Shown piece by piece: positions 21,189 through 29,322 of a DNA stretch of 52,293 nucleotides. This stretch comes from Pseudomonadota bacterium. GTDB lineage: Bacteria; Pseudomonadota; Alphaproteobacteria; Rhizobiales; Rhizobiaceae. Within the stretch, counting starts at the first letter, position 1. Each line of letters opens with the position of its first letter. The position numbers were made by a program, and so were the translations under genes. The notes beneath the pieces were generated by a model. It ran no database searches. It was not told the origin of the DNA and saw nothing but the letters and a program-made list of their open reading frames with translations. The DNA lies in NCBI GenBank assembly GCA_023457435.1, contig JAEWLS010000018.1:1-52293 (forward strand), read 5' to 3'.

Positions 21189-23930
21189 TTGACTGACCAG
21201 ACAAAGCCAGGCGGAGCCGGGCCGGACGACATCGAGCCGATCTCCATCGTCGAGGAGATGCAGCGCAGCTACCTCGATTACGCCATGAGCGTGATTGTGA
21301 GCCGCGCGCTTCCCGACGTCCGCGACGGTCTGAAGCCGGTGCACCGGCGCATCCTCTATGCCAGCCACGAAAGCGGCTACCACTGGAACCGCAAGTACGT
21401 GAAGTCGGCCCGCCCGGTGGCCGACGTGATGGGTAAGTATCACCCGCACGGAGATGCATCGATCTACGACGCGCTGGTCCGCATGGCGCAGGACTGGTCG
21501 CTGCGCGTGCTGCTCATCGATGGGCAAGGCAATTTCGGCTCGGTGGACGGCGATCCGCCGGCGGCCATGCGTTACACCGAATCGCGGCTAACCAAGGTCG
21601 CGCATGAATTGCTCGAGGACATCGACAAGGAAACCGTCGACTTCCAGGAGACGTACGACGGCTCCGGCTCTGAGCCGAAGGTGCTGCCCGCGCGTTTCCC
21701 CAATCTGCTGGTCAACGGCTCGGGCGGAATCGCGGTCGGCATGGCCACCAACATCCCGCCGCACAATCTCGGAGAGGTGATCGACGGCTGCATCGCGCTG
21801 ATCGATAATCCCGCGATCGAACTTCCCGAATTGATGGACATCATTCCGGGACCGGATTTCCCGACCGGCGGCATCATCCTCGGGCGCACGGGGATCTACT
21901 CCGCCTACTCGACCGGCCGCGGTTCGATCCAGATGCGCGGCAAAGTGCACGTCGAGCCAATCCGCGGCGAACGCGAGGCCATCATCGTCACTGAGGTTCC
22001 CTATCAGGTGAACAAGGCGACGATGCAGGAGAAAATGGCCGAGCTCGTCAAGGACAAGCGCATCGAGGGCATTTCCGACATCCGCGACGAAAGCGACAGG
22101 CAGGGCTATCGTGTCGTCATCGAGCTGAAGAAGGATGCCAATGCGGACGTCATCCTGAACCAGCTCTATCGCTTTTCGCCGCTGCAGACCTCTTTCGGCG
22201 CCAACGTGGTCGCCCTCAACGGCGGCAAGCCAGAAGTCATGACGCTGCTCGACATGCTGCGGGCGTTCGTGTCCTTCCGCGAAGAGGTGATCGGGCGGCG
22301 CACCAAGTATCTGCTGCGCAAGGCGCGCGAACGGGCTCACGTGCTGGTGGGCCTGGCGATCGCCGTCGCCAACATCGATGAGGTCATCCGCACGATCCGC
22401 CAGGCGCCGGATCCTGCGGCGGCGCGCGAGCAGCTGATGACCCGTCGCTGGCCGGCCAAGGACGTCGAGTCGCTCATCCTTCTGATCGACGATCCGCGCC
22501 ACCGCATCAACGATGACGGCACCTACAACCTCTCCGACGAGCAGGCGCGCGCCATCCTGGAGCTGCGCCTCCAGCGCCTGACGGCTCTCGGCCGCGACGA
22601 AATTGCCGACGAGCTGAACAAGATCGGCACCGAGATCACCGACTTCCTCGATATCCTCGGTTCGCGCGCGCGCATACAGCAGATCGTCAAGGACGAACTC
22701 GCCGCGGTTCGCGACGAGTTCGCCACGCCCCGTCGCACGGAGATCGTCGACGGCGGCGCCGACATGGAAGACGAGGACCTTATCCAGCGCGAGGATATGG
22801 TCGTCACCGTGACGCACGAGGGCTACATCAAGCGCGTCCCGCTGTCGCTATACCGCGCTCAGGCTCGCGGCGGTAAGGGCAAGTCCGGCATGGCGACGAA
22901 GGATGAGGACTTCGTCACCCGCCTGTTCGTCGCCAGCACGCATACGCCGATCCTGTTCTTCTCGTCGCGCGGCATCGTCTACAAGGAGAAAGTCTGGCGC
23001 CTGCCCATTGGGACGCCGCAAGCGCGTGGAAAGTTTCTGCGCAACATGCTGCCGCTGGAGGAAGGCGAGCGCATCACAACGATCATGCCGCTGCCTGAAG
23101 ACGAAGCTACCTGGGCGGACCTGGACGTCATGTTCGCGACGACCCGGGGCACGGTTCGGCGCAACAAACTGAGCGACTTCGCCGACGTGAAGCGGAACGG
23201 CAAGATCGCGATGAAGTTCGATGAGGACGGTGACGAGATCCTGGGCGTCGCAACCTGCAACGAGTTCGACGACGTGCTCCTGACCGCAAGCTCGGGCCAG
23301 TGCATCCGCTTCCCGGTTACCGATGTTCGCGTGTTCGCCGGCCGTTCGTCGCTCGGTGTGCGCGGCATAGCGCTCAGCGGCGGCGACAAGGTGATATCGA
23401 TGGCAATTCTTGCGCATGTCGACGCGGATCCGGCCGAACGAGCCGCCTATCTCAAGCAAGCGGTACTCGAGCGGAAAGCACTGTCAGACGATGAGTCGGA
23501 AGACGTCACGCTGGTGGGCGAGGAGGTCGCGGAAGACGCCGAACTGTCTCCGGATCGATATGAAGAGCTCAAGGCGCGCGAGCAGTTCGTGCTGACGGTC
23601 AGCGAGTATGGCTACGGCAAGCGGGCATCGTCATACGATTTCCGGCTTACCGGCCGCGGTGGCAAGGGAATCAGGGCTACCGACGTTTCGAAGAGGGACG
23701 AGATCGGTGCGCTCGTTGCCGCTTTTCCCGTCGAGAACGAAGACCAGATCATGCTCGTCTCGGATGGCGGTCAACTGATTCGTGTGCCTGTCACGGGCAT
23801 CCGTATCGCCAGCCGCGCTACCAAGGGCGTAACGATCTTCAAGACCGCAGAGGGCGAGAAGGTGGTCTCCGTCGAACGGATCACGGAGCCGAAAGAAGAG
23901 ACCGAGCCAGCGCGAGACGGCGACCAGTAA
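21189..23930 (+). CDS. gyrA: DNA gyrase subunit A
   Basis: Breakage-reunion subunit of DNA gyrase, which introduces negative supercoils. The 913-aa protein starts at TTG (MTDQTKPGG...IEPISIVEEMQRSYLDYAMSVIVSRALPDVRDGLKPVHRR). It carries HPHGDASIYDALVRMAQ, the catalytic tyrosine in AAMRYTE, a GyrA box QARGGKGK and the C-terminal pinwheel repeats. An acidic helical insert (DDESEDVTLVGEEVAEDAELS) interrupts the C-terminal domain, as in other alphaproteobacteria. At the position equivalent to E. coli S83 it has Ala. No strong Shine-Dalgarno precedes the TTG, and no in-frame ATG is plausible. Confidence 0.97.
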   Translation: MTDQTKPGGAGPDDIEPISIVEEMQRSYLDYAMSVIVSRALPDVRDGLKPVHRRILYASHESGYHWNRKYVKSARPVADVMGKYHPHGDASIYDALVRMAQDWSLRVLLIDGQGNFGSVDGDPPAAMRYTESRLTKVAHELLEDIDKETVDFQETYDGSGSEPKVLPARFPNLLVNGSGGIAVGMATNIPPHNLGEVIDGCIALIDNPAIELPELMDIIPGPDFPTGGIILGRTGIYSAYSTGRGSIQMRGKVHVEPIRGEREAIIVTEVPYQVNKATMQEKMAELVKDKRIEGISDIRDESDRQGYRVVIELKKDANADVILNQLYRFSPLQTSFGANVVALNGGKPEVMTLLDMLRAFVSFREEVIGRRTKYLLRKARERAHVLVGLAIAVANIDEVIRTIRQAPDPAAAREQLMTRRWPAKDVESLILLIDDPRHRINDDGTYNLSDEQARAILELRLQRLTALGRDEIADELNKIGTEITDFLDILGSRARIQQIVKDELAAVRDEFATPRRTEIVDGGADMEDEDLIQREDMVVTVTHEGYIKRVPLSLYRAQARGGKGKSGMATKDEDFVTRLFVASTHTPILFFSSRGIVYKEKVWRLPIGTPQARGKFLRNMLPLEEGERITTIMPLPEDEATWADLDVMFATTRGTVRRNKLSDFADVKRNGKIAMKFDEDGDEILGVATCNEFDDVLLTASSGQCIRFPVTDVRVFAGRSSLGVRGIALSGGDKVISMAILAHVDADPAERAAYLKQAVLERKALSDDESEDVTLVGEEVAEDAELSPDRYEELKAREQFVLTVSEYGYGKRASSYDFRLTGRGGKGIRATDVSKRDEIGALVAAFPVENEDQIMLVSDGGQLIRVPVTGIRIASRATKGVTIFKTAEGEKVVSVERITEPKEETEPARDGDQ

Positions 23931-23935
23931 CGCGA

Positions 23936-23981
23936 AGCGAAAAAGAAAAAGCGGCACCGGCTGGAGGGCCCGGTGCCGCTG
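23936..23981 (-). terminator. Terminator of the 44-aa membrane peptide gene
   Basis: AGCGGCACCGG and CCCGGTGCCGCT form an 11-bp stem (23951-23961 with 23970-23981). On the minus strand the stem is followed by CTTTTTCTTTTTC, so the terminator is strong for minus-strand transcripts coming from 24154. On the plus strand there is no T-tract after the stem, so it serves gyrA poorly if at all. Confidence 0.82.
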
Positions 23982-24019
23982 ATTGTCCGGGCGTCAGGGA
24001 CGCCGCCCGGTAATGAAAC

Positions 24020-24154
24020 TCAACGATACATGTACGGATTGCGGCTGCGTTCGCGCACCCGAGCCTTGGCGCGGCCTGCTTCCTGGTGAAGGCTGAAGGC
24101 CGTTGCGATGAGCATGGCCAGCGTCATTGCGGCGGCGAGCATGTAGATCATCAT
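24020..24154 (-). CDS. 44-aa single-pass membrane peptide
   Basis: Too short for usual length cut-offs. Translation from ATG 24154 gives a 44-aa peptide: MMIYMLAAAMTLAMLIATAF (one hydrophobic helix, about residues 3-20), then a basic tail with HQEAGRAKARVRERSRNPYMYR. AAGGAGA precedes the ATG by about 9 nt, and a strong minus-strand terminator follows 39 nt after the stop. It lies between gyrA and coaD, convergent with gyrA. Function unknown; the positive tail suggests a cytoplasmic C-terminus near the membrane. A longer minus-strand frame over the same bases (23994-24206) is His/Arg-rich and spurious. Confidence 0.7.
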   Translation of the reverse strand: MMIYMLAAAMTLAMLIATAFSLHQEAGRAKARVRERSRNPYMYR

Positions 24155-24329
24155 GGCGGTGGTCTCCTTGCCGGTCAGTAACGATCATCTGCGAATTTGG
24201 TTTCACTGTGATCGCGCGGTCACCATTGCGTGTTTCAACTTGAACCCGCGCTGATACGCGCGTTCATTGGCCGTTCACGCCGCCGCGGGCCGATTGCCAT
24301 GGGTGGCGGTCGCCGCTAGAACGCCGCGC

Positions 24330-24830
24330 ATGACGCACCGCACTGCCTTCTACGCAGGCTCATTCGACCCGCCGACTAACGGTCACCTCGACGTGCTCAA
24401 GGCATCGTTGGCGGTCGCCGACACGATCTACGTTGGTATTGGAAAGCAGGCGTCGAAGACGCCACTGTTTTCCTTCGAGGAACGCCAGGAGCTGATCGAG
24501 AAGACATTTCGCGAAGAGCTAGGCGCTGACGCGTCACGACTGAAGGTCGTGGCCTTCGAGGGTCTACTGATCGACGCGGCGCGGAAATTCGAGGCATCGC
24601 TGCTCATTCGAGGCCTGCGTGACGGCACCGATCTGGACTACGAAATGCAGATGGCCGGCATGAACGAGACGATGGCGCCGGAGCTGCAAACCGTCTTTCT
24701 GCCCGCGAGCCCGTCGGTGCGTACGATTACCGCCACACTCGTGCGCCAGATCGCCTCAATGGGCGGTGATATCGCCCCATTCGTTCCGTCGGCGGTCGTC
24801 GGGCCGCTCAAGGCGAAGTTCAAATCCTGA
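24330..24830 (+). CDS. coaD: Pantetheine-phosphate adenylyltransferase
   Basis: Fourth step of coenzyme A synthesis: 4'-phosphopantetheine + ATP gives dephospho-CoA and pyrophosphate. The 166-aa protein begins MTHRTAFYAGSFDPPTNGHLDV with the nucleotidyltransferase TNGH motif and contains the RGLRDGTDLDYEMQMAGMN segment and the ATP-binding SVRTITATLVRQIA region near the C-terminus. ATG 24330 fits the family; upstream frame sequence is non-conserved. It precedes two cyclophilin genes by 20 nt, a linkage common in Rhizobiales. Confidence 0.96.
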   Translation: MTHRTAFYAGSFDPPTNGHLDVLKASLAVADTIYVGIGKQASKTPLFSFEERQELIEKTFREELGADASRLKVVAFEGLLIDAARKFEASLLIRGLRDGTDLDYEMQMAGMNETMAPELQTVFLPASPSVRTITATLVRQIASMGGDIAPFVPSAVVGPLKAKFKS

Positions 24831-24850
24831 TCCACATCAAGGAGCATACC

Positions 24851-25435
24851 ATGCAGCTTTCCAGGCGCGCTCTGCCGTTCGTTCTCGCCGCGGGCGTCGC
24901 CGCACTGGCCGTGCCGGCGCTCGCCGCTGAGCCGGAAAATACGATGGTCATCACGCTGAAGGACGGCGACGTCACGGTCGTCCTGCGGCCGGACCTCGCG
25001 CCGAAGCATGTGGCCCAGATCAAGGCGCTGGTGCGCGAGAAGGCCTACGACAATGTCGCCTTCCACCGCGTCATACCGGGCTTCATGGCCCAGACCGGCG
25101 ACGTCCAGTACGGTAACATGGAGAAGGACTTCCAGCCCGACATGGCCGGCATGGGCGGCTCCAGCAAGCCGGACCTTCCGGCCGAATTCTCGAGCGAGAG
25201 TTTCGTTCGCGGAACGGTCGGCATGGCGCGTTCTCAGGATCCGAACTCGGCGAACTCCCAGTTCTTCATCATGTTCGCGCCGGCCTCGCACCTCGACGGC
25301 AGCTACACGGTCGTCGGAAAGGTCGAGAAGGGCATGGACCTGGTCGACAGGATCAAGAAGGGCTCTGCCGCCAACAACGGCTCGGTTTCCCAGCCGGACC
25401 GCATCATCCGCGCGCGCATCGCGGCCGACAACTAA
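24851..25435 (+). CDS. Periplasmic cyclophilin-type peptidyl-prolyl isomerase
   Basis: Catalyses cis-trans isomerisation of X-Pro bonds in exported proteins. The 194-aa product has a signal peptide (MQLSRRALPFVLAAGVAALAVPALAAEP, cleavage after ALA) followed by a cyclophilin domain with FHRVIPGFMAQTGD and the NSQFFIMFAPA active-site segment. The start has AAGGAG 6-7 nt upstream. It is adjacent to a cytoplasmic paralogue without signal peptide, 22 nt downstream, which points to a local duplication with divided location. Confidence 0.93.
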   Translation: MQLSRRALPFVLAAGVAALAVPALAAEPENTMVITLKDGDVTVVLRPDLAPKHVAQIKALVREKAYDNVAFHRVIPGFMAQTGDVQYGNMEKDFQPDMAGMGGSSKPDLPAEFSSESFVRGTVGMARSQDPNSANSQFFIMFAPASHLDGSYTVVGKVEKGMDLVDRIKKGSAANNGSVSQPDRIIRARIAADN

Positions 25436-25457
25436 CAACACAAGAAAGGACGGGCCG

Positions 25458-25973
25458 ATGGCCGAGATCAAGGATAAGGAAAACGCGCTGGTCCTGGAGA
25501 CCACCAAGGGCAAGGTGGTCATTGAAATGTTCCCGGAGCTGGCGCCCGGCCATGTCGCGCGCATCAAGGAACTGGCGCGCGAGGGCGCCTACGACGGCGT
25601 CGTCTTCCACCGCGTCATCGAAGGCTTCATGGCCCAGACCGGCGACGTGAAGTTCGGAAACTCGACGAAGCCGGGCTTCGCTCCGGCTCGCGCGGGCATG
25701 GGCGGCTCCGAAAAGCCGGACCTGAAGGCCGAATTCTCCAACATGAACCACGGTCGGGGCACCTGCTCGATGGCGCGCGCGCAGAACCCGAATTCGGCGA
25801 ACTCGCAGTTCTTCATCTGCTTCGACGATGCAAGCTTTCTGAACCGTCAGTACACGGTCTGGGGTCAGGTCATCGAGGGCATGGACAATGTCGACAAGAT
25901 CAAGCGCGGCGAGCCGGTGCAGGATCCCGACAAGATCGTGTCGATGAAAGTGGCCGCCGACATTCCGGCTTGA
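25458..25973 (+). CDS. ppiB: Cytoplasmic cyclophilin-type peptidyl-prolyl isomerase
   Basis: PpiB-type prolyl isomerase of 171 aa lacking a signal peptide. It contains FHRVIEGFMAQTGD, RGTCSMARAQNPNSANSQFFICF and a C-terminal DKIVSMKVAADIPA, at normal length for the family. The sequence is clearly paralogous to the preceding secreted cyclophilin. ATG 25458 is preceded by AAAGGACGGG. A terminator follows 55 nt after the stop, so coaD-ppi-ppiB probably form one transcription unit. Confidence 0.95.
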   Translation: MAEIKDKENALVLETTKGKVVIEMFPELAPGHVARIKELAREGAYDGVVFHRVIEGFMAQTGDVKFGNSTKPGFAPARAGMGGSEKPDLKAEFSNMNHGRGTCSMARAQNPNSANSQFFICFDDASFLNRQYTVWGQVIEGMDNVDKIKRGEPVQDPDKIVSMKVAADIPA

Positions 25974-26027
25974 TCAATCCGGCGAAACCGGCCGGAAACA
26001 GACAGGATCGCCCCCGCAATCGTCCCG

Positions 26028-26067
26028 ATGCCTGCGCAGCTCAAACAGCCGCGCAGGCATTTCCTTT
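26028..26067 (+). terminator. Terminator after the coaD-ppi-ppiB unit
   Basis: ATGCCTGCGC (26028-26037) and GCGCAGGCAT (26051-26060) form a perfect 10-bp stem around a 13-nt loop, followed by TTCCTTT. It lies 16 bp before the start codon of the next gene, so it could also act in that gene's leader. Confidence 0.72.
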
Positions 26068-26082
26068 GGGGGACATTGGATC

Positions 26083-26478
26083 ATGAAGACTATCCATCGC
26101 GCGGCATTCGCCACGCTTCTCGCGGCGTCGGCGCTCGGCGCGAGCCCTGCCTATGCAACCGGCGACATCTATTGTGAGGGCGACGGCGCATCGGTTGACA
26201 TGCTTGTCGGGCGCCTTCAGGTGATCAGCATCCTGCGCACGGTCGTCACGGTGGGCGAGGAAGTCTGGTCGTCCGATCAATCCTACGCCCCGGGCACGCC
26301 GATAAGGGTCGGACAGGCCTTCGAGGACGACCGCTTCATGGCCGTCGACTTCATGGACGACAATCTGGAGCAGATCATCGGACGCCTGCGGGTGGTCAAT
26401 CTGGCCGATCATTCTGCCGGTGTCTTCGCGATGGAAGGGAAAGGGTCCTGGATCATGGACTGCTCGTTGCGCGGGTAG
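26083..26478 (+). CDS. Secreted hypothetical protein, 131 aa
   Basis: I do not recognise a family. The 131-aa sequence has a signal peptide (MKTIHRAAFATLLAASALGASPAYA) and a mature part of about 105 residues rich in beta-type sequence. Two cysteines, one near the mature N-terminus (DIYCEGDG) and one at the C-terminus (IMDCSLRG), could form a disulfide joining the two ends. GGGGGAC lies about 10 nt upstream of the ATG. It stands between ppiB and queA, separated by a terminator from the former, and is probably monocistronic. Periplasmic location is inferred. Confidence 0.75.
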   Translation: MKTIHRAAFATLLAASALGASPAYATGDIYCEGDGASVDMLVGRLQVISILRTVVTVGEEVWSSDQSYAPGTPIRVGQAFEDDRFMAVDFMDDNLEQIIGRLRVVNLADHSAGVFAMEGKGSWIMDCSLRG

Positions 26479-26634
26479 TCGCGGCGCGGCGATTGGCCCC
26501 GTGGACATTTCGCTCGCCGGAGCACAGAACAGACATCTGTCCGCCTTTGTCGTTTACTGAGACCGACCACCAGGCGGACTGCGTCGTTGACTTGTGACGA
26601 ATGGCGCGCGGTCGGTTGCTGCCCCCGAGCCGGA

Positions 26635-27714
26635 ATGAAGGTAGACCTCTTCGACTTCGCCCTTCCCGACGATCGCATTGCGCTGCGGCCTGCTTCGCCG
26701 CGCGATGCGGCGCGGCTTCTGGTGGTGCGTCCGGGCAAACCGCTTTCGGATCGCTCGGTCCGGGAGTTGCCTGACCTGCTCCAGCCGGGCGATGCATTGG
26801 TCTTCAACGATACCAAGGTGATACCGGCTCGGCTCGAGGGCCGCCGCACTCGCGGCGACACGATTGCCCGTGTCGAGGCGCTTCTCCACATGCGTGTCAG
26901 CGCCTCGGAATGGCTCGCGTTCCTTCGCCCGGCCAAGCGCGTCGAAGCCGGCGAGCGCATCCGCTTCGGCCACGACGGCGAAGTCTGCATGCTCGGTACG
27001 CTCGACGCCACGGTGTCCGAAAAGCGTGAGGCGGGCGAGGTGCTGCTCGCATTCGACCTTTCCGGTCCGGCCCTCGACGAGGCTATCCATGCCGCCGGGC
27101 ACATACCGCTGCCGCCCTACATTGCCGGCAAGCGCCCTGAGGATGAGCGGGACCGCGTCGACTACCAGACAGTATATGCCCGCGAGGAGGGTGCCGTTGC
27201 CGCACCGACGGCAGGACTGCACTTCACACCGGAATTGCTGGCCCGTTGCGACGCCCATGGGATCGAGCGCCATTTCGTGACGCTCCACGTCGGTGCGGGT
27301 ACCTTTCTCCCGGTAAAGGCGGACGACACCGCCGACCATCGAATGCATTCCGAAAGCGGGCACGTTTCGGCCGAGACTGCAACGGCGCTCAATGCCGTGC
27401 GAGCACGGGGAGGGCGCGTTGTCGCGGTCGGCACGACCTCCCTGCGTCTGCTCGAAAGCGCTGCCGCCGCCGACGGCTCCCTGGCCGAATGGTCAGGCTC
27501 CACCGATATCTTCATCACCCCAGGCTACCGGTTTCGCGCCGTAGATGCCCTGATGACGAACTTCCATCTGCCGCGATCGACGCTGTTCATGCTGGTATCG
27601 GCATTCAGCGGCCTCGAAACGATGCGTGCCGCCTATGCCCACGCCATCGCCAGTGGGTATCGCTTCTATTCGTACGGCGATTCCAGCCTTCTCTTCCCGG
27701 AACATGCGCATTGA
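26635..27714 (+). CDS. queA: S-adenosylmethionine:tRNA ribosyltransferase-isomerase
   Basis: Transfers the ribosyl moiety of SAM to preQ1-modified tRNA, forming epoxyqueuosine. The 359-aa protein starts MKVDLFDFALPDDRIALRPASPRD and contains DALVFNDTKVIPARL, the VAAPTAGLHFTP motif and HVGAGTFLPVKADD and FHLPRSTLFMLVSAFSG near the end, all QueA hallmarks. The adjacent tgt gene overlaps its stop codon, placing consecutive queuosine steps in one unit. ATG 26635 fits the family; the upstream frame is non-conserved. Confidence 0.97.
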   Translation: MKVDLFDFALPDDRIALRPASPRDAARLLVVRPGKPLSDRSVRELPDLLQPGDALVFNDTKVIPARLEGRRTRGDTIARVEALLHMRVSASEWLAFLRPAKRVEAGERIRFGHDGEVCMLGTLDATVSEKREAGEVLLAFDLSGPALDEAIHAAGHIPLPPYIAGKRPEDERDRVDYQTVYAREEGAVAAPTAGLHFTPELLARCDAHGIERHFVTLHVGAGTFLPVKADDTADHRMHSESGHVSAETATALNAVRARGGRVVAVGTTSLRLLESAAAADGSLAEWSGSTDIFITPGYRFRAVDALMTNFHLPRSTLFMLVSAFSGLETMRAAYAHAIASGYRFYSYGDSSLLFPEHAH

Positions 27715-28841
27715 ACCAGAACTTCTCATTTCGCGTGACCGCCACCGATGGCCAAGCGCGCCGAGGGGAGGTTTCGATGCCGCGCGGCGTCGTGCGCACG
27801 CCCGCCTTCATGCCTGTCGGGACGGTAGCAACGGTCAAGGCGATGTATCTCGACCAGGTGCGCGACGCCGGCTCCGATATCATCCTCGGCAATACCTATC
27901 ATCTGATGCTGCGCCCCGGGGCGGAGCGTGTCGCGAGGCTCGGGGGCCTGCACGAATTCGCACGCTGGCCGTGGCCGATCCTGACCGACAGCGGCGGTTT
28001 CCAGGTCATGTCGCTGTCGCAACTACGCAAGATCGACGAGCAGAAGGTCACCTTCAAGAGCCACCTCGACGGCGCGATCCATGAGATGAGCCCGGAACGG
28101 TCGATCGAGATCCAGGGCCTGCTCGACAGCGACATCCAGATGCAGCTCGACGAGTGTGTGGCGCTGCCAGCGACGCCGGCCGAGATCGAGAAGGCGATGG
28201 AACTGTCTCTTCGCTGGGCCGATCGCTGCAGGATCGCTTTCGGCGATCAGCCCGGCAAAGCCATGTTCGGCATCGTGCAAGGCGGCGACAGCCCCGCCAT
28301 GCGTGAGCGCTCCGCGACGGCCCTCGCGGGAATGAACCTGAAAGGTTACGCCGTTGGCGGCCTAGCCGTCGGCGAACCGCAGGCGGTGATGCTGGACATG
28401 CTCGACGCAACGTGCCCGATCCTGCCGGCCCACAAGCCTCGTTACCTGATGGGTGTTGGCACGCCGGACGACATACTGAAGTCGGTTGCACGCGGTATCG
28501 ACATGTTCGATTGCGTTATGCCGACGCGCTCGGGGCGCCATGGTCTCGCATTCACGCGGCGAGGGCGCGTCAACCTGCGCAACGCTCGCCATGCAGACGA
28601 CCCGCGTCCTTTGGACGAAGAAAGCGACTGCCCGGCCGCGCGCGACTATTCACGCGCGTACCTGCACCACCTGATCAAGTCAGGCGAGGCGCTCGGCGCC
28701 ATGCTGCTCTCCTGGAACAACATCGCCTATTATCAACGCCTGATGGCCGATATCCGGACTTCGATCGAGGCAGGACGCTTCGGCGAACGAGCCGCCGAAA
28801 TCAGCGAGGCCTGGGCGCGGGGGGATATTCCGCCGCGTTGA
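27711..28841 (+). CDS. tgt: tRNA-guanine transglycosylase (zinc motif degenerate)
   Basis: Exchanges guanine 34 of GUN-anticodon tRNAs for preQ1. The 376-aa product starts at TTG 27711, overlapping the queA stop as TTGA, and has the active-site DSGGFQVMSL (D93), the GGLAVGE loop and FDCVMPTRSGRHG with the nucleophilic aspartate region. The structural zinc motif, CxCxxC in E. coli, reads SDCPAA here: the first cysteine is Ser and the third Ala, so only one Cys remains, while the downstream His region (RAYLHHL) is intact. The rest of the enzyme looks functional. Coupling to queA supports the role. Confidence 0.93.
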   Translation: MNQNFSFRVTATDGQARRGEVSMPRGVVRTPAFMPVGTVATVKAMYLDQVRDAGSDIILGNTYHLMLRPGAERVARLGGLHEFARWPWPILTDSGGFQVMSLSQLRKIDEQKVTFKSHLDGAIHEMSPERSIEIQGLLDSDIQMQLDECVALPATPAEIEKAMELSLRWADRCRIAFGDQPGKAMFGIVQGGDSPAMRERSATALAGMNLKGYAVGGLAVGEPQAVMLDMLDATCPILPAHKPRYLMGVGTPDDILKSVARGIDMFDCVMPTRSGRHGLAFTRRGRVNLRNARHADDPRPLDEESDCPAARDYSRAYLHHLIKSGEALGAMLLSWNNIAYYQRLMADIRTSIEAGRFGERAAEISEAWARGDIPPR

Positions 28842-28915
28842 AGAAAATTCGCCGGCGGGCAAAACCGCAGAACGCCGGACACGTATCTCCTAGACGAAAC
28901 ACCGCGGAGATCGTC

Positions 28916-29320
28916 GTGAGATACGCCCAAGCCTACGGAATAGCGCTTGTCCTGTTCCTGATCCTCGATGCCGTCTGGCTCGGGCTCATCGCGCGCAGCT
29001 TCTACACTTCGAGGATGGGGGAGCTGATGGCCGATTCCCAGCGCTGGGGCGTCGCAGCGGCGTTCTACGCGCTTTACGTTGTCGGCCTGGTGTACTTCGC
29101 CATCAGTGCCGGGCTTGCGCAGGGAAGCTGGCAGACGGCCGCTGCGAACGGTGCCTTGCTCGGGTTCTTCACCTACATGACCTACAACGCGACAGCGCTT
29201 TCCGTCATTCGCGGCTTCGATTCGACGCTCGCAATGGTCGACACCCTGTGGGGAACGGTTCTCGGTGCGCTGGTGTCCAGCCTGACCGTGGCCGTTCTTC
29301 AGTGGTTTGGCAAAAGCTGA
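28916..29320 (+). CDS. DUF2177-family membrane protein
   Basis: Function unknown. The 134-aa protein has four hydrophobic helices and the family features FLILDAVWLGLIARSFY near the N-terminus, a middle helix with YALYVVGLVYFAI, and NGALLGFFTYMTYNATALSVIRGF. Start GTG 28916 has GGAGA 5 nt upstream; the open frame before it is tgt DNA in another frame. It follows tgt after 74 bp. Homologues occur as short integral membrane proteins in many proteobacteria without known role. Confidence 0.82.
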   Translation: MRYAQAYGIALVLFLILDAVWLGLIARSFYTSRMGELMADSQRWGVAAAFYALYVVGLVYFAISAGLAQGSWQTAAANGALLGFFTYMTYNATALSVIRGFDSTLAMVDTLWGTVLGALVSSLTVAVLQWFGKS

Positions 29321-29322
29321 TC

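Noticed and set aside
23994..24206. 70-aa minus-strand frame between gyrA and coaD
   Set aside because: His/Arg-rich and in another frame than the 44-aa peptide, which has the ribosome-binding site, the membrane helix and a fitting stop before the terminator.
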